Below are positions 5,835-7,540 of a DNA stretch of 7,540 nucleotides, one piece after another; position 1 is the stretch's first letter; the number at the start of each line of letters is the position of its first letter. The stretch covers positions 1 to 7,540 of the forward strand of contig JABSSB010000076.1 in the NCBI GenBank assembly GCA_013214715.1, in the 5' to 3' direction. The DNA comes from Paracoccaceae bacterium (GTDB taxonomy: Bacteria; Pseudomonadota; Alphaproteobacteria; Rhodobacterales; Rhodobacteraceae). The notes under the pieces were generated by a model. That model was not told the origin of the DNA. It saw nothing but the letters and a program-made list of their open reading frames with translations, and did no database searches. Both the position numbers and the translations under genes were made by a program.

Positions 5835-5868
5835 CATTGGGTGGGGCCCCAAGGCCCCTTTTCCAATG
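5835..5868 (+). terminator. GC-rich nested hairpin with T-run
   Basis: The inner stem GGGGCC (5843-5848) and GGCCCC (5853-5858) has a CCAA loop and is followed by TTTT (5859-5862), which fits an intrinsic terminator for plus-strand transcription. A second, outer pair, CATTGG (5835-5840) and CCAATG (5863-5868), encloses it. On the minus strand the same stem lies 19 bases beyond the transketolase stop but lacks a following T-run, so it may stabilise the tkt mRNA end or stop it less efficiently. Confidence 0.6.
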
Positions 5869-5887
5869 TTCACAAAGGGCGCCGCGC

Positions 5888-7540
5888 CTACAGGATCAGC
5901 GCTTTGACCTGTTCCACAGCAGCTTCGGCGGTGATGCCGAATTTCTCGAACAGCTCACCCGCCGGGGCGGAGGCGCCAAAGCCGTCCATGCCCACGAAGC
6001 CAGCCTTGTTGGCTTTGCCCCGCTCTCCGGTCAGCCAGCGATCCCAGCCTTGTTGCACGGCGGCTTCAATCCCGACGCGCACCGGGCCGGGGGGCAGGAT
6101 CTTGCGGCGATAGGCCTCATCCTGAGCGGCAAAGAGCTCCATGCAGGGCATGGAGACCACGCGCGTGCCGATGCCCAGCTCTTCGAGCTGCGTCCGCGCC
6201 TCTAGAGCAATCGCCACCTCAGAGCCGGTGGCAATCAGGATCGCCTGACGCTTGCCCGTGGCTTCGGCCAGCACATAGGCGCCTTTGGCCGAGAGGTTGT
6301 TTGTCTTGTGTTCGGTCCGCAGCGTCGGCAGGCCCTGACGGGTCAGCGACAGGACAGACGGCGTTTCCTTGGAGGTCAGCGCCAGTTCCCAGGCTTCAGC
6401 CGTTTCCACCGTGTCACAGGGGCGGAAGACCCATGTGTTCGGCGTCGCGCGCGAGATCGCCAGATGCTCAACCGGTTGGTGGGTTGGGCCGTCTTCGCCC
6501 AGGCCGATGCTGTCATGGGTCATGACAAAGACGGTTGGGATTTTCATCAGCGCGGCCAGACGCATGGAGGGGCGGGCATAGTCGGTGAAGCACATGAAGG
6601 TGCCGCCATAAGGGCGCACGCCGCCATGCAGGGCCATGCCGTTCATCGCCGCTGCCATGCCATGTTCGCGGATGCCGTAATAGACATAGCGACCGCCGCG
6701 ATTGTCAGGCATGAACACGCCCAGATCACCCGTTTTGGTGTTGTTTGACCCGGTAAGATCAGCCGAGCCGCCCATGGTTTCGACCATGATCGGGTTCACA
6801 ACCTCCAACACCATTTCGGAGCTTTTGCGGGTGGCGACTTTGGGCGCCTCGTCCGAGATCTGCTTTTTCAGCGCGCGGATCACGGGAGCCAGTTTCTTCG
6901 GCACGTCGCGCGCATAGGCGCGGGTGAAGTCATCCTGCTTGCGGCCCGACAGCGTGGCAAAGCGGGCGTCCCACTCTGCACGTGCCGCGGCGCCGCGCGC
7001 GCCAATGGCTTCCCATGCCGATTTCACATCCGCCGGGATGTCAAAGGGCCCGTGATCCCAGCCATAGGCGGCTTTGGCATCCAGCAATTGCTGCCCATCG
7101 GTCAGCGCACCATGGCCTTTGGAGGTGTCCTGCGCGGCGTGGCCCAGGGCGATATGGGTTTTGCAGGCGATCATCGTGGGCGCGTCGGTCTGCGCCTTGG
7201 CTTCGGCAATCGCGGCATCAATCGCCTCGGGATCGTGGCCGTCGATTTCGATCACATGCCAGCCAGAGGCCTTGAAGCGTGCGACCTGATCGGTGGCATC
7301 GGCCATATCCACGGTGCCGTCAATGGTGATGTTGTTATTGTCCCACAGCACGATGAGCTTGCCCAGCTTGTGCTTGCCGGCCAGACCGATGGCTTCTTGG
7401 CTGACGCCTTCCATCAGGCAGCCATCGCCTGCGATCACATAGGTGAAGTGATCGACAATCTTCTTGCCGTAACGGGCGCGCTGCACCTCTTCGGCCATGG
7501 CGAAGCCGACCGAATTGGCGATGCCCTGACCCAGCGGGCC
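5888..7540 (-). CDS. tkt: Transketolase, 5'-truncated by window edge
   Basis: Transketolase moves two-carbon units between sugar phosphates using thiamine diphosphate in the non-oxidative pentose phosphate pathway and the Calvin cycle. The visible 550 residues, ending in TAG at 5890-5888, lack roughly the first 110-120 of about 665. The frame is open to the window edge, where it reads GPLGQGIANSVGFAMAEE, the expected run-in to the TPP domain. The thiamine-diphosphate motif begins at GDGCLMEG (about 7429) and ends with DNNNITIDG. The pyrimidine-domain signature GLGEDGPTHQPVEHLA lies near 6520-6465 and carries the glutamate that activates the cofactor. The C-terminal domain includes ATGSEVAIA and KFGITAEAAVEQVKAL. 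The true start is outside the window; Met at 7498 is internal. Downstream lie the nested hairpins and a degraded interval. Proximity to gap makes a central carbon cluster, but an oppositely oriented gene lies between them, so they are not one operon. Confidence 0.97.
   Translation of the reverse strand, partial: GPLGQGIANSVGFAMAEEVQRARYGKKIVDHFTYVIAGDGCLMEGVSQEAIGLAGKHKLGKLIVLWDNNNITIDGTVDMADATDQVARFKASGWHVIEIDGHDPEAIDAAIAEAKAQTDAPTMIACKTHIALGHAAQDTSKGHGALTDGQQLLDAKAAYGWDHGPFDIPADVKSAWEAIGARGAAARAEWDARFATLSGRKQDDFTRAYARDVPKKLAPVIRALKKQISDEAPKVATRKSSEMVLEVVNPIMVETMGGSADLTGSNNTKTGDLGVFMPDNRGGRYVYYGIREHGMAAAMNGMALHGGVRPYGGTFMCFTDYARPSMRLAALMKIPTVFVMTHDSIGLGEDGPTHQPVEHLAISRATPNTWVFRPCDTVETAEAWELALTSKETPSVLSLTRQGLPTLRTEHKTNNLSAKGAYVLAEATGKRQAILIATGSEVAIALEARTQLEELGIGTRVVSMPCMELFAAQDEAYRRKILPPGPVRVGIEAAVQQGWDRWLTGERGKANKAGFVGMDGFGASAPAGELFEKFGITAEAAVEQVKALIL

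Noticed and set aside
5630..6205. A 191-codon plus-strand frame running into tkt
   Set aside because: Its second half is antisense to transketolase and its first half is out of frame with the more convincing 5488-5832 reading.

Overview
The window looks like an ordinary chromosomal stretch of a high-GC alphaproteobacterium, most likely a member of the Rhodobacteraceae. The basis is the recognisable protein types (a CBS-domain protein next to coaD, a LysR regulator divergent from methylmalonate-semialdehyde dehydrogenase, a DUF808 membrane protein beside gap and transketolase), strong GC bias in codon third positions, and AGGAGG-like ribosome binding sites. The family assignment is recalled from typical gene order and protein style, not from a search.

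Layout, left to right. Positions 1-1030 (minus) hold the N-terminal two thirds of a CoA-acylating methylmalonate-semialdehyde dehydrogenase (mmsA), cut by the window edge. A 104-bp divergent intergenic region with a perfect TTTGCA/TGCAAA dyad separates it from a LysR-type regulator (1135-2031, plus). Then come, on the plus strand, a two-CBS-domain protein (2083-2517) and phosphopantetheine adenylyltransferase coaD (2591-3082). A type I glyceraldehyde-3-phosphate dehydrogenase (3137-4141, minus) converges on coaD. It is divergent from a DUF808/YedI-type membrane protein (4334-5269, plus), and their 192-bp shared intergenic region contains a 12-bp tandem repeat that looks like an operator. The DUF808 gene ends in a clear intrinsic terminator. 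About 590 bases (5301-5887) then lack a convincing intact gene. They contain a possible degraded remnant of a larger protein, a very long near-perfect palindrome and a second GC-rich hairpin with a T-run. The rest of the window (5888-7540, minus) is transketolase, cut at its N-terminus by the window edge.

Functionally, gap and tkt belong to the shared trunk of glycolysis/gluconeogenesis and the pentose phosphate or Calvin pathways. The GAPDH has Ala in place of the Asp that normally enforces NAD specificity, so it may use NADP(H) and work in the gluconeogenic direction. mmsA with its LysR neighbour is a valine/propanoate catabolic unit, and coaD makes the CoA precursor dephospho-CoA. I see no CRISPR array, intact mobile element, RNA gene or defence system. 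The window is mainly housekeeping; the parts that merit a second look are the non-coding structures and the degraded 5.3-5.9 kb interval.
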